From NCBI RefSeq assembly GCF_018390535.1, contig NZ_JAHBBW010000002.1:496001-560000 (forward strand): a stretch of 64,000 nt of DNA, in the 5' to 3' direction. Shown piece after piece: positions 43,585 to 51,770 of the stretch. The stretch's first letter is position 1. Each line of letters starts with the position of its first letter. Made by a program: the position numbers and the translations under genes. This stretch comes from Bacteroides propionicigenes (GTDB lineage Bacteria > Bacteroidota > Bacteroidia > Bacteroidales > Bacteroidaceae). Under the pieces are notes generated by a model that saw only the letters and a program-made list of their open reading frames with translations, ran no database searches and had not been told where the DNA came from.

Positions 43585-44170
43585 ATTAAACAGAATACTT
43601 CTGGCAACGGTGTTGCTGCTCTGTAGCATCCTCTGGCTGCAGCACCGGCGGACAATACGCCTCACGGAAGAACGCGACCGATTCCGCATGAACAGCACCG
43701 CACTGCTTTCCGATGTGAAGCGGATGCAGATCGATTCAGCGACGATGGTCCTCGATGCCAAGGCATTGCGGCTGACTATAGATGAGTATAAAGAGTTCCG
43801 TGCCAAGGATGCCGAGACCATCGAAAGGCTAGGCGTGAAAATCAGGAACCTCGAAGTGGCTGCACGGCATGAAGTCGAAGTGAAAGCCCCGATAGATGCC
43901 GCCATCCGTGACACGCTCATTATCCGTGATACCGTTCCACTGCTGCGGCAGAAGGTGGAGATGGTTACACCGTATATCCAACTTACCGGGTTGATCGAGA
44001 ACAAACGGCTCAAAGGCGACATCAAAGTTCCGGTAACCCTCAATCAGGCGGTTTGGGTAGAATACAAGGGATGGTGGTTCTGGAAGCGTGTAAAGGCTAT
44101 CCATCAGTCCATTTCCAGTGACAACCCGTATGTGGAAATCAGGTATTCGGAATATATACGCATACAGTGA
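43577..44170 (+). CDS. Membrane-anchored coiled-coil protein, DUF6549-like
   Basis: A 197-residue protein: N-terminal membrane anchor ('RILLATVLLLCSILWL'), long charged helices to ~110, then a conserved end 'VWVEYKGWWFWKRVKAIHQS' + 'SISSDNPYVEI'. This C-terminal signature is typical of a family found beside lysis genes in Bacteroidales prophages (DUF6549 in my recollection). An Rz/spanin-like role in disrupting the envelope is plausible but unproven. A terminator follows. Confidence 0.65.
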   Translation: MSRLNRILLATVLLLCSILWLQHRRTIRLTEERDRFRMNSTALLSDVKRMQIDSATMVLDAKALRLTIDEYKEFRAKDAETIERLGVKIRNLEVAARHEVEVKAPIDAAIRDTLIIRDTVPLLRQKVEMVTPYIQLTGLIENKRLKGDIKVPVTLNQAVWVEYKGWWFWKRVKAIHQSISSDNPYVEIRYSEYIRIQ

Positions 44171-44195
44171 AAGAACATGTGTCTTTTATATGTGA

Positions 44196-44232
44196 AAAGT
44201 TCCTGTGACGCCGGTGCGCCAAGGGACTTTTT
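44196..44232 (+). terminator. Terminator at the phage right end
   Basis: AAAGTTCC and GGGACTTT form an 8-bp stem with one G-U pair, followed by a short T-run. It closes the lysis-like operon. Confidence 0.7.
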
Positions 44233-44323
44233 GCTTTTAGATGTGTTAAAGGCAGATGAATATTCATGCAATGGTTTCCCCGGGATTAGTTTTCAGGTGA
44301 AAAATTAAATAACAGATATATTC

Positions 44324-44594
44324 ATGGCAACAATAAAAGTTAAATTCCGTGCCTCTTCCGTCGAGATGAAGGAAGGCTCGCTCTACTATCAAGTGATTCA
44401 CAACCGTCTGGCAAGACAAGTACATACCGGCTACAAGCTTTTTCCCTCGGAATGGGATGCCGGCATTTCCGAGATCGTGATGGATTCCGGCACGGAAGGG
44501 GGGGCGCAGGAATTACCTGCTCTCCGTGAAGACTGCCCTAGCAGAAAACTTGTCCCGTTTGAGAAGCATCATCGCACAGCAGGGATGTTTTTAG
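44324..44594 (+). pseudogene. N-terminal fragment of a Bacteroidales tyrosine integrase
   Basis: Starts MATIKVKFRASSVEMKEGSL and continues with 'LYYQVIHNRLARQVHTGYKL', the arm-binding N-domain of Bacteroidales integrases. After 'DSGTEGG' a run of seven G (44498-44504) shifts the frame. In the next frame the expected 'RRNYLLSVKTALAENLSRLR' is seen, then a stop at 44592-44594. The core and catalytic domains are missing, so it cannot recombine. It probably marks the right end of the phage or of an older element. Confidence 0.8.
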
Positions 44595-44723
44595 AAAGCC
44601 TTTCAAGCTCCCGTCCGTGTTTCGAAACGATAAATATCTATGTATCTGACGCATGTATTGTCTCGTTCATCCATAAACCCAAATCGGTTTCCCTTGCGGC
44701 ATTTTCAAGTCTCTCAAGTAAGA

Positions 44724-45074
44724 CTATTGTTGTCTGTTTTCTTCACTTCTATTCCCTTTCTTGTCGATGTAATACCATTCGTCGCTTTTCCAATAGTGGT
44801 ATTCTCCGTCCGAACCCGGCACTTCTTTCATTTCTCCCTTGTCGGTTACTTTTGCCTTGCCGTTCTCGAATGGGAAGCCGAAGGCGAAGCGGGGCTTGAT
44901 GACCGTCCTGCCGCTTTCGTCCGCGTACCCGATACGCCCTCGCTTGTCCACGATACGGTACAATCCCTCGCTGACATAATCGTTGCCATTGTCACATTGA
45001 AACACGCCGTAGTGTTTCATGGAACTGCAACCGCATAATAACATTATCACAATTATCGTTGGAATTTTGCTCAT
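44724..45074 (-). CDS. WG-repeat lipoprotein, immunity-like
   Basis: A 116-residue lipoprotein (MLLCGC, Cys 16) with a WG/KWG-like beta-repeat ('RIVDKRGRIGYADESGRTVI', 'FAFGFPFENGKAKVTDKGEM'). Such proteins occur in Bacteroidota defence clusters. It has 50 bp to the next minus-strand gene and may form an operon with it. The 44595-44723 stretch before it holds no gene. Confidence 0.65.
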   Translation of the reverse strand: MSKIPTIIVIMLLCGCSSMKHYGVFQCDNGNDYVSEGLYRIVDKRGRIGYADESGRTVIKPRFAFGFPFENGKAKVTDKGEMKEVPGSDGEYHYWKSDEWYYIDKKGNRSEENRQQ

Positions 45075-45124
45075 TGTCTAAATTTTAAAATATCAGAACC
45101 ATAAACTATTACCATTCTTCCCGC

Positions 45125-45520
45125 TCATTGATACACAAAGAAAAGCCAATAGGCTATGCCCAAATTAATCAGAAACAGACCAAGCGGCAATAGTAACTGA
45201 AGCCAGAAATAGTTTTTATCCTTTCTTTCAGGATAAAGGCGGTAATAGGCACGCTCCCGCGCTTTGGTAAAGTACTTCTTTTCAATCTTTGAATACACCT
45301 CTACTGCTGCCCAGACCAAGCCGACAGACAAAGCTGACGGCAGCCACAACGGTATTACCCAGTATAGGAATCTTATTATAAGAAGCGAAGGGACAACAGC
45401 GAAAACCCACAAGAAGATAGCATCCAACGGCATAGACCACCTGTTGTGGATGCGTCGTATGCGACCCGCATAATACAGGTGGTCTATTATGCTGAACTTA
45501 TATTTCCGTTTGAAAGCCAT
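45125..45520 (-). CDS. Membrane protein, immunity-array paralogue A
   Basis: A 131-residue protein with about four hydrophobic spans. The N-terminus 'KRKYKFSIIDHLYYAGRIRR' parallels those of the genes at 46561 ('RKYRFCFIDYMWYVAEKW') and 47370 ('RRYYFFDYLFWLGEMAQ'). A later 'TKARERAYYRLYPER' aligns with 'GRREALRKYYGK' of the 46561 gene. The three look like a local paralogous family. Function unknown; immunity to an antibacterial toxin is inferred from context. Confidence 0.65.
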   Translation of the reverse strand: MAFKRKYKFSIIDHLYYAGRIRRIHNRWSMPLDAIFLWVFAVVPSLLIIRFLYWVIPLWLPSALSVGLVWAAVEVYSKIEKKYFTKARERAYYRLYPERKDKNYFWLQLLLPLGLFLINLGIAYWLFFVYQ

Positions 45521-45655
45521 AGCTGATTTCCATTTTTACAAAAATACTGTTTTTACGGCAGACAAAGAGCATCCGGCACATTGTTTTTCGGCATAACGTG
45601 GTGATTGAGTGGACGAAAAACATTATTTTTGCGTTCGGAATCACGATTATCGGCT

Positions 45656-46264
45656 ATGGCGAGTAGATTTCTGCAAGTATTATTGTCGGCAACTGTAGTG
45701 GCTTTCATTGCCGTAGGGTGTGGCAACAGAGGTTTCAATCCTCCGTCTGACGAGGATATGATTCATAATTTCTATGCCCATGAAGATGCGTTTAATGAAA
45801 TAACCGAAATTCTGTTGAATTGCCCGTATGGCGACATTTACCCTCCGTTCTATCCAATCGGGAGCGCAACGGATTCATTGTGTTTGTCAAGTCTTGGCAA
45901 TGAAAAATGCACGCATCTTGATTCCCTGCTTGCATCGGTGGGTGGTAGGAGATTGTATTTCAAAAGCCGGCATACTTTGTGGCAGATTGAACATGGCGAT
46001 TTTAGCTCAATTCCTCCCATTGAGGAACTGCCCGACACCATTGTTCCAAGCATCTCTATCATTTACTATTCTGCCGGTTGGTCTGTCGGGCCGAGTGTGG
46101 ACAAGCAGTATGCTTACAGGTTCGCGGAGGACTCAACCTATGCGGTCAATTGGGAACTGAACGACCTGATTGAGCTTGTTAGGAATGATCCGGATGCACC
46201 GGGCGGTATGGCATCAAGACACATTGAGGGCGATTGGTATATTGAATTATGGTATGACAAATGA
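45656..46264 (+). CDS. Lipoprotein paralogous to the gene at 55797
   Basis: A 202-residue lipoprotein (Cys 22). The ATG at 45656 is chosen because it gives a proper signal peptide. The N-terminal block 'NPPSDEDMIHNFYAHEDAFN' + 'EITEIL' is shared with 'PPSDEEMIRHFATHEAAFRK' in the truncated gene at 55797. It is a two-member family here. It probably faces the periplasm. The role is unknown but the copy pattern suits an immunity gene family. Confidence 0.65.
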   Translation: MASRFLQVLLSATVVAFIAVGCGNRGFNPPSDEDMIHNFYAHEDAFNEITEILLNCPYGDIYPPFYPIGSATDSLCLSSLGNEKCTHLDSLLASVGGRRLYFKSRHTLWQIEHGDFSSIPPIEELPDTIVPSISIIYYSAGWSVGPSVDKQYAYRFAEDSTYAVNWELNDLIELVRNDPDAPGGMASRHIEGDWYIELWYDK

Positions 46265-46274
46265 TAATTATGCA

Positions 46275-46556
46275 ATGAAAGTTACCGATATATACGAAGC
46301 TATGAACAGCAAGGCGGAAGCGTTTTTCGAGTGGTTGCAGGCTCACCCTAAATACGGGTTGCTGTTTGGTGTCGGGTTGCTTGCCCTATGGCTTGCAGGG
46401 TTGCTGTTCCGTTGGAAATGGGCATGTGAGTGGCAGTTTCATGGAAAGCTATGGTTCTTTGATGATTGCAAACCCGAAACACGCCGACGGATTAAGATAG
46501 TGCTGGTCAGCGTTCTGATTATCCTCATATTGGTCGATTTCTTTGTATGGAGGTGA
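46275..46556 (+). CDS. Imm17-like two-helix immunity protein
   Basis: A 93-residue protein (a start at 46254 overlapping the previous stop is possible). It has two hydrophobic helices ('GLLFGVGLLALWLAGLLF' and 'IVLVSVLIILILVDFFVW') with a WKW motif between them. Imm17 is described as two membrane helices with a WxW motif. The gene at 62380 has the same plan and similar context ('PRYGYLVVAGLLLIWLVGVI', WKW). It would protect against a polymorphic toxin; which toxin is unknown. Confidence 0.72.
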   Translation: MKVTDIYEAMNSKAEAFFEWLQAHPKYGLLFGVGLLALWLAGLLFRWKWACEWQFHGKLWFFDDCKPETRRRIKIVLVSVLIILILVDFFVWR

Positions 46557-46560
46557 GAGC

Positions 46561-46956
46561 ATGGATAAGGACAATCGCAAATACCGGTTCTGCTTCATCG
46601 ACTATATGTGGTATGTAGCCGAAAAATGGAGCGAGCGAGAGCATAACAATCTCAATGGGAGAATGTTGCTTTTCCTATGCTGGCTGTTTGCCATAACCAT
46701 ACCGCTTGGAATACCGCTACTATTTCGCCTTTTCAGTTGGATAATTGCTTTTGCCATAGTAATGATTCTTTGCTTTCTTCCCGACTTATTTTGCCAGCTC
46801 CGTTACACAGCCGGGCGGCGTGAAGCGCTCCGTAAATATTACGGAAAGATGAAACACTCCGGCAGGAAGCTCGCCAAAATAGTCCTTATCGTCATCGCCC
46901 TGACCGTAGCGAATTTCCCACTAATGTTTCACTTCGGATTTATACATTGGGCATGA
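46561..46956 (+). CDS. Membrane protein, immunity-array paralogue B
   Basis: A 131-residue membrane protein starting MDKDNRKYRFCFIDYMWYVA, 4 bp after the Imm17-like gene. It shares the N-terminal 'YxFxFIDYMWY' motif and the central 'GRREALRKYYGK' with the genes at 45125 and 47370. About three to four hydrophobic spans. It converges with the minus-strand gene at 46940, overlapping it by 17 bp. Confidence 0.62.
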   Translation: MDKDNRKYRFCFIDYMWYVAEKWSEREHNNLNGRMLLFLCWLFAITIPLGIPLLFRLFSWIIAFAIVMILCFLPDLFCQLRYTAGRREALRKYYGKMKHSGRKLAKIVLIVIALTVANFPLMFHFGFIHWA

Positions 46957-47356
46957 CAATGCCTGCCACTACCGCCACTGCAATGACAACGGCATAGTAC
47001 ACCTCTATCGCCTTTTTCCAATATAGAGGACGCAAATCAAGTTCTTCTCGGATTTCCATTCTCCAATCAGAAGGTTTGAACTGAAATCCGGAGATGCACC
47101 ATGCTGCGACAACCGCCCATCCGATCAATATGCCGGTAACTATTTTCTGACCGTTATTCGGGTCGTCTTTTAGCGTAAGTAATGCCACCAAAATTAATGA
47201 GAGATAGGGAAGTCCAATTATCCCACCAGCCCGACGCTCCACCCAATCATGCCCCCCTTTCCTTCGCAGCATATCGTAGGCAAGGATGTATGCGGTTTTA
47301 TGTATCATCGCAATCAAGCGAAATAAATGAGGTCTTCCTGTTTCTGCTCTTTTCAT
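46940..47356 (-). CDS. Membrane protein, immunity-array member
   Basis: A 138-residue protein with an N-terminal amphipathic segment ('HLFRLIAMIHKTAYILAYDM'), two central hydrophobic spans and one at the C-terminus. It is read with 47370 in the same direction, 13 bp apart. It may be a distant relative of the 45125/46561/47370 family. Nothing identifies its function. Confidence 0.58.
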   Translation of the reverse strand: MKRAETGRPHLFRLIAMIHKTAYILAYDMLRRKGGHDWVERRAGGIIGLPYLSLILVALLTLKDDPNNGQKIVTGILIGWAVVAAWCISGFQFKPSDWRMEIREELDLRPLYWKKAIEVYYAVVIAVAVVAGIVMPNV

Positions 47357-47369
47357 ACTTTTGTAGGTT

Positions 47370-48200
47370 TTAAAATTCCGTATCTTCCGTCCATTCCAGA
47401 GAGTCCACCGGACAAAGCCCGGTGTTTCTCACCTCGTACCACCCGGTCAGCAGTACCCTTATGCTGTCCGGCGTATATCCCTTGACCCATGTACATTCGA
47501 CAAACTTCTGGCTGCCGTCTTGGATTTCATCAAAGGTGGCATGGTTCAATAGCCCTACACGGAACTCTCCTCCCATATCTTCCTCCCTTACCTGCATGAC
47601 ATAGACCGGTTGCCCGTATCGGGATGTGCGACCGTCCTGATTAATCAGATATTGCAAGGCTTCGCTGGGTACTTCCTGACGGGCTCCTACCGTGATATGC
47701 AGCGCAAGGTAATCCCTCCACCTTTGCGGAACTTCCGTCCGTGTGTTCTCCACCGGCTCCGCCTTGCGCCCGTCTATCCGCATCAGTGTGCTTGGCAACA
47801 GGTACATTTCGGCAATCATCAGAAAGCCGAGGGAGAACAGGAAGAAGTAACATCTGAAGGGGCTGAACCTGCGTCCCTCATAGTGCTGCATGACCGCTTC
47901 CCTTCGTGAAAACGGGTATATCCGACCATTCGATAGATAGTGGAGAATTGCGACGATTCCGGCTATCATGGCGACTGTAAACCACTCAAATACCGTGGAG
48001 TCGAAAAGGAAATGAGCGGTTGTAAGGAAGATCGGCTCATAGATAAATATCATGATGCAAAGCATCAGCATGGACTCCCCGTCGGGGCGTCTTGGCTCGC
48101 CCTTGTAATGCCTCTGTGCCATTTCTCCCAACCAGAACAGGTAGTCGAAGAAATAATAGCGCCGTTGTCGTTCTTGCTCCTTATAGTCCCGTTTCTTCAT
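47370..48200 (-). CDS. Membrane protein, immunity-array paralogue C
   Basis: A 276-residue protein. Residues 1-150 match the small paralogues at 45125 and 46561 ('YYFFDYLFWLGEMAQ', 'SRREAVMQHYEGRRFS') and are membrane-spanning. The last ~125 residues form an extra soluble domain ('LYALHITVGARQEV'-like and 'GLLNHATFDEIQDGSQKFVE') not present in the others. It probably anchors a periplasmic toxin-binding domain. Inferred immunity role. Confidence 0.6.
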   Translation of the reverse strand: MKKRDYKEQERQRRYYFFDYLFWLGEMAQRHYKGEPRRPDGESMLMLCIMIFIYEPIFLTTAHFLFDSTVFEWFTVAMIAGIVAILHYLSNGRIYPFSRREAVMQHYEGRRFSPFRCYFFLFSLGFLMIAEMYLLPSTLMRIDGRKAEPVENTRTEVPQRWRDYLALHITVGARQEVPSEALQYLINQDGRTSRYGQPVYVMQVREEDMGGEFRVGLLNHATFDEIQDGSQKFVECTWVKGYTPDSIRVLLTGWYEVRNTGLCPVDSLEWTEDTEF

Positions 48201-48303
48201 TCTAAATATAATATTTGGTGGCTAACCGACCTTTAGGGGAGGTTACGCCGTTTGCTATCTACCGTTGTTTGATTTCTTTCGTTTAATATGTCTTTGATTA
48301 ATT

Positions 48304-48441
48304 CCGGTACAGAAACAAAACGTACCGAAAGGTGGAAACCGGATTTATTTCGGTACGCTTCCCCGATCGGCACAAAAAACACGCAAAAAACGAAAAATAC
48401 TACTTTTAGTATTTTAGTATATTAGTTTTTGACTATATTTG
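48304..48441 (+). promoter_or_regulatory. parA control region: inverted repeat and promoter
   Basis: A perfect inverted repeat CGTACCGAAA/TTTCGGTACG spans 48321-48357, with a further GGTAC half at 48306-48310. AT-rich reiterated TTTAGTA-like blocks follow (about 48401-48428), then a -7 box TATATTTG at 48434-48441. This could be the partner-protein operator or a centromere-like site. The rest of 48201-48473 shows no gene. Confidence 0.5.
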
Positions 48442-48473
48442 CGGACATGACAACCATTTAAAAAACTGAATTT

Positions 48474-49232
48474 ATGAGCAAAGCAAAAGTAATCTCCGTA
48501 TTGAATCACAAAGGGGGAGTAGGAAAGACCACAACCACGATCAACCTGGGCGGCGCGTTACGTCAAAAAGGGTACAAGGTTCTTTTGATCGACCTTGACG
48601 GACAAGCCAACCTGACTGAATCGCTGGGCTTCTCCGCGGAGCTTCCCCAAACGATCTACGGTGCGATGAAAGGCGAATACGACCTGCCGATCTACGAGCA
48701 TAAGGACGGTCTTAGCGTCGTTCCCTCCTGCCTGGATCTCTCGGCCGTTGAAACGGAGTTAATCAACGAGGCCGGGCGGGAACTTATCTTAGCCCACCTT
48801 ATCAAGGGCCAAAAGGAGAAATTCGATTATATCCTGATCGACTGCCCCCCCTCGCTGTCGCTGCTCACGCTTAACGCACTGACGGCCTCGGATCGGTTGA
48901 TTATCCCGGTTCAGGCTCAATTCCTGGCAATGCGTGGAATGGCCAAACTTATGCAGGTCGTCCACAAGGTGCAGCAACGTTTGAACTCGGATCTTTCGAT
49001 AGCCGGGGTCCTGATAACCCAGTACGACGGAAGAAAGAACCTGAACAAGAGCGTTTCGGAACTGGTACAGGAAACATTCCAGGGCAAAGTGTTCAGCACC
49101 CATATACGCAACTCCATTGCGCTGGCCGAAGCCCCGACACAAGGGCAGGATATTTTTCACTATGCCCCCAAATCTGCCGGGGCAGAGGACTACGAAAAGG
49201 TATGTAACGAACTGCTAACAGAAATAAAGTAA
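48474..49232 (+). CDS. parA: ParA/Soj-type partition ATPase
   Basis: A 252-residue P-loop ATPase with the deviant Walker A 'KGGVGKTTTTINLG' (residue ~13), switch I 'LIDLDGQANLTE' and Walker B 'DYILIDCPPSLSLL'. It is of the short (type Ib/Soj-like) kind without an N-terminal helix-turn-helix. It moves plasmid or element DNA with its partner at 49237, which follows after 4 bp. This points to a plasmid or integrative-element origin for this block. Confidence 0.88.
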   Translation: MSKAKVISVLNHKGGVGKTTTTINLGGALRQKGYKVLLIDLDGQANLTESLGFSAELPQTIYGAMKGEYDLPIYEHKDGLSVVPSCLDLSAVETELINEAGRELILAHLIKGQKEKFDYILIDCPPSLSLLTLNALTASDRLIIPVQAQFLAMRGMAKLMQVVHKVQQRLNSDLSIAGVLITQYDGRKNLNKSVSELVQETFQGKVFSTHIRNSIALAEAPTQGQDIFHYAPKSAGAEDYEKVCNELLTEIK

Positions 49233-49236
49233 CCAT

Positions 49237-49494
49237 ATGGCAAAGAAGAACGATTTAAAAAACAGTATGTCGGCCGGGCTGACCGGGGGATTAGACAGCC
49301 TGATCCAATCCACGGCCGGGCAAAAAGAGGCTCAAAAGCCGAAGAAAGCGAAAACCGTGCATTGTAATTTTGTCATGGACGAAACCTATCACCAGAACTT
49401 AAAGCTGATCGCGATCCGCAAAGGCGATTCGCTAAAATCGGTATTGCAAGAGGCTATATCTGACTACTTGGATAAAAACAGTTCCCTGCTATAA
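49237..49494 (+). CDS. Small ribbon-helix-helix partner of ParA
   Basis: An 85-residue protein with a charged N-terminal half (a possible ParA-stimulating arm) and a C-terminal RHH-like fold ('CNFVMDETYHQNLKLIAIRK', 'SVLQEAISDYL'). Proteins of this size next to short ParA usually act as centromere-binding protein and repressor. It likely binds the inverted repeat or AT-rich blocks upstream of parA. Confidence 0.72.
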   Translation: MAKKNDLKNSMSAGLTGGLDSLIQSTAGQKEAQKPKKAKTVHCNFVMDETYHQNLKLIAIRKGDSLKSVLQEAISDYLDKNSSLL

Positions 49495-49614
49495 CAGCGT
49501 ATCGGGAATATACAGGGCAAACACTCCACAAAAGAAATTCTCCAGGAAAAAGGTACGCAAAAAGCACCCCTACACATCAAAAAGTATATTGAAAATGCGA
49601 TTCCCTATAAAAAA

Positions 49615-49659
49615 CCCGTTGGCAGGGTTAATCTTGCGTATGTTTAACCTGCCAACGGG
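49615..49659 (-). terminator. Terminator of the fimbrial operon
   Basis: CCCGTTGGCAGG and CCTGCCAACGGG pair perfectly, with the stem extended by TTAA arms and one bulge, and are followed on the minus strand by TTTTTTA. It ends transcription after the fimbrillin gene. Confidence 0.85.
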
Positions 49660-49682
49660 TACGATATTAATAAACGTTTGGA

Positions 49683-50804
49683 TTAAGGTTGGACGTTTAC
49701 GTCTTTATCTGCATCAACCCAGCCTGTTGTCTCTGCATCAAACTGGATCGGATTCAACACAGCCTCTCCCTGATCATCATAACCACCACCGAAAATCAAC
49801 GTGTAGATATGACGCTTGCCCTGTTCCCATGTATCTCCGAACGGAACATAAATTGTTTTGTATTCGCTTGCTGAACCCAACAGATAAGCTCCGGACTGCC
49901 GGATTTTGCAGGCGATCTCCAGATAACATTGCTTCGCATTATCGGCCTCCAACTTGCTTTTGGTGGCTGTTTCGGAAACTTTCCAAGCAGTCAGCTCCTG
50001 TGGTATATTCAGCATAGGAGTATTTGTGGTAATATCGGTAGCTTCGGTATTGCTATTGACCGTGATGTTTGCGTTTTTCACTACGGTAAATGCGTGTGGA
50101 AATGCTAAATCAGACGAACTCCAACTTCCCGTTCCATCGGCTGCCGCAGGCAATGTGAAGGCGCCGGCAAATTTGAAATTATGAATCTTGATCACGTCGA
50201 TGTCCACCTGCATGTTATCGTATTGGGTCTTTGCTTTGAATACGACCTGTGACAGAATATGTTTGAAATTAAATTTCACTATTCCGTTGTTCATGTCTTT
50301 TGTCTGGCCTTTGGCCATGGCATACATCACGTCGTAGTTTGCATGAGTAGTACCGCTTCCATACTCATCCATGCAGGTATAACTTATCTTTTGGACATCC
50401 TTGGTGGCTTCCCAACTATAAAACACTATCATGTCTTCACTAACCGTTCCGGGATTGAACGCGTAAAAGTCCAAAGCCTCGGTAGGCCAATAACGAAGGT
50501 CGTTCGCATCGTCATAATCCCACTTACCATTTTTGTACACGATCTTCACTCCGTCATGTCCAAAATCCGTGTCTACCTTTCCCATGAAGGCAGTACCATC
50601 CGTCGTAAAAGCGAACACGTCGAAATCGGTGCTCGTCAAGTTGTCGGGGGTAGTAGGGATAGCCCTCGTTTCCGCCGCATTACTTAACACGTTAAAACCA
50701 ATCGCATTCCGTGAGGAGGTTTCCACATTCGCAATCTCCTCGTCTGAGCAACCCATGAGTAGAGCTCCAAAGATTGCCCAAAGCATTACTGTACTTTTTT
50801 TCAT
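49683..50804 (-). CDS. Fimbrillin family lipoprotein
   Basis: A 373-residue lipoprotein (LLMGC, Cys 19; the ATG at 50804 gives the proper signal). The features 'NAIGFNVLSN...ETRA', 'FDVFAFTTDGTAFMGKV', 'YWPTEALDFYAFNPG' and a C-terminal 'YTLIFGGGY....I.F...TTGWVD' fit fimbrillin (FimA/Mfa1-type) proteins. These are exported as lipoproteins and assembled into surface fimbriae after cleavage of an N-terminal segment. It is the last gene of the minus-strand operon 49683-52999. Confidence 0.82.
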   Translation of the reverse strand: MKKSTVMLWAIFGALLMGCSDEEIANVETSSRNAIGFNVLSNAAETRAIPTTPDNLTSTDFDVFAFTTDGTAFMGKVDTDFGHDGVKIVYKNGKWDYDDANDLRYWPTEALDFYAFNPGTVSEDMIVFYSWEATKDVQKISYTCMDEYGSGTTHANYDVMYAMAKGQTKDMNNGIVKFNFKHILSQVVFKAKTQYDNMQVDIDVIKIHNFKFAGAFTLPAAADGTGSWSSSDLAFPHAFTVVKNANITVNSNTEATDITTNTPMLNIPQELTAWKVSETATKSKLEADNAKQCYLEIACKIRQSGAYLLGSASEYKTIYVPFGDTWEQGKRHIYTLIFGGGYDDQGEAVLNPIQFDAETTGWVDADKDVNVQP

Positions 50805-50849
50805 AAATAAAAACAATTTAAATTGATACATATAATTAACAAACTCGTA

Positions 50850-51770
50850 TTACAACACTATATCCATATTCACATCATCCCAATCATCAACGTCCACATC
50901 AAATCCCGCACCGTCACTTCCCGGCTCGGATGGTACCTCATAATCAAAATTCAACACCAGATGCACATCACCGACATGCCCCGCTACCGGGACATCATGC
51001 ACTTGGTCGCTCACGTCCTGTTCCAATACAGACATGCTGCCGGAACGGTTCTTGAGATACAGCCGGAAAACATTGGGCTCTCCTTCAAGTGCGGAATGTC
51101 CAAACGTATAGAATCCGCCTATAATCTGATTCCGTGAAACCATTCCATCAAAGAGCAGGCTCTCCGAAAGATCGGCGGGCAAACTGTCGCCGGACATGTT
51201 AAGCGAGCCGGACATGCCGGAAAGAGCGGCCCGCAAATCCGCCACCCTATCCAGTCCCCGAAGACCGTTCACCTCATACGTGTAGTGACATACCATGTTT
51301 ACGGGAGTTAGCCGTACTATCTCCGCGCTACCTCCCGGAATGTCCTTGAGGATAACTCTGTCTATATGGTCGCCACACAGCCAGGGTGGGGTGACGGCCA
51401 TTGTCCGGTTATCCGGCGACTGAACATCACGCGTATCGGCAGTAAAAAGCGTGTAACTGCCGTTTCCTTTCCAAACCATCCCGTCGGTATCGTAGTTGAA
51501 GCAAATTACCCGGTAATCATTCTCGGGTAGCTCCACTTCCCCATCCTCTCCTCCGGGGAAATCAAATGTCCACGTGTTGCTTTCATCGTCGGTCGGATAA
51601 AATACGACCCTCATGCCTTCAGGCTTGTCATGATTGGAAATCTTGGTCCAGTCGAATACTACCCGCACCGTGACAAAGTGCGGATGATCGTAACATAAAT
51701 CCTTATGCTCACAAGCCGTCAGTCCTATCCATAAAAATATGGACACCAGACAAAAGCGTATCCGTATCAC
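50850..51770 (-). CDS. DUF5119 lipoprotein, fimbrial anchor-like
   Basis: A 306-residue lipoprotein (GLTAC, Cys 20). The GTG at 51770 overlaps the previous stop (GTGA) and gives a good signal. 'HFVTVRVVFDWTKIS', 'VVFYPTDDESNTWTFDFPGG' and 'YTLFTADTRDV' match DUF5119/FimB-Mfa2-like anchor proteins that sit with fimbrillins. It probably anchors or caps the fimbria on the outer membrane. Confidence 0.75.
   Translation of the reverse strand: MIRIRFCLVSIFLWIGLTACEHKDLCYDHPHFVTVRVVFDWTKISNHDKPEGMRVVFYPTDDESNTWTFDFPGGEDGEVELPENDYRVICFNYDTDGMVWKGNGSYTLFTADTRDVQSPDNRTMAVTPPWLCGDHIDRVILKDIPGGSAEIVRLTPVNMVCHYTYEVNGLRGLDRVADLRAALSGMSGSLNMSGDSLPADLSESLLFDGMVSRNQIIGGFYTFGHSALEGEPNVFRLYLKNRSGSMSVLEQDVSDQVHDVPVAGHVGDVHLVLNFDYEVPSEPGSDGAGFDVDVDDWDDVNMDIVL

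Larger units (their letters stand above)
1..44594. mobile_element. Large tailed-phage genome segment (prophage), right end near 44.6 kb
   Basis: Most genes on the plus strand here are phage structural, replication, terminase-small and lysis-like genes, tightly packed with ATGA-type overlaps. The baseplate-J-like and LysM-like tail genes suggest a contractile tail. The right end carries a truncated integrase (44324-44594), after which gene content and codon use change to host-type accessory genes. The large terminase, portal and capsid genes are not in view and should lie to the left. Whether the element is integrated, a phage-plasmid or decayed cannot be decided here. Confidence 0.75.

Noticed and set aside
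49589..50017. Plus-strand frame over the fimbrillin terminator
   Set aside because: It crosses a strong minus-strand terminator and overlaps the fimbrillin gene, which has a lipobox and family motifs.
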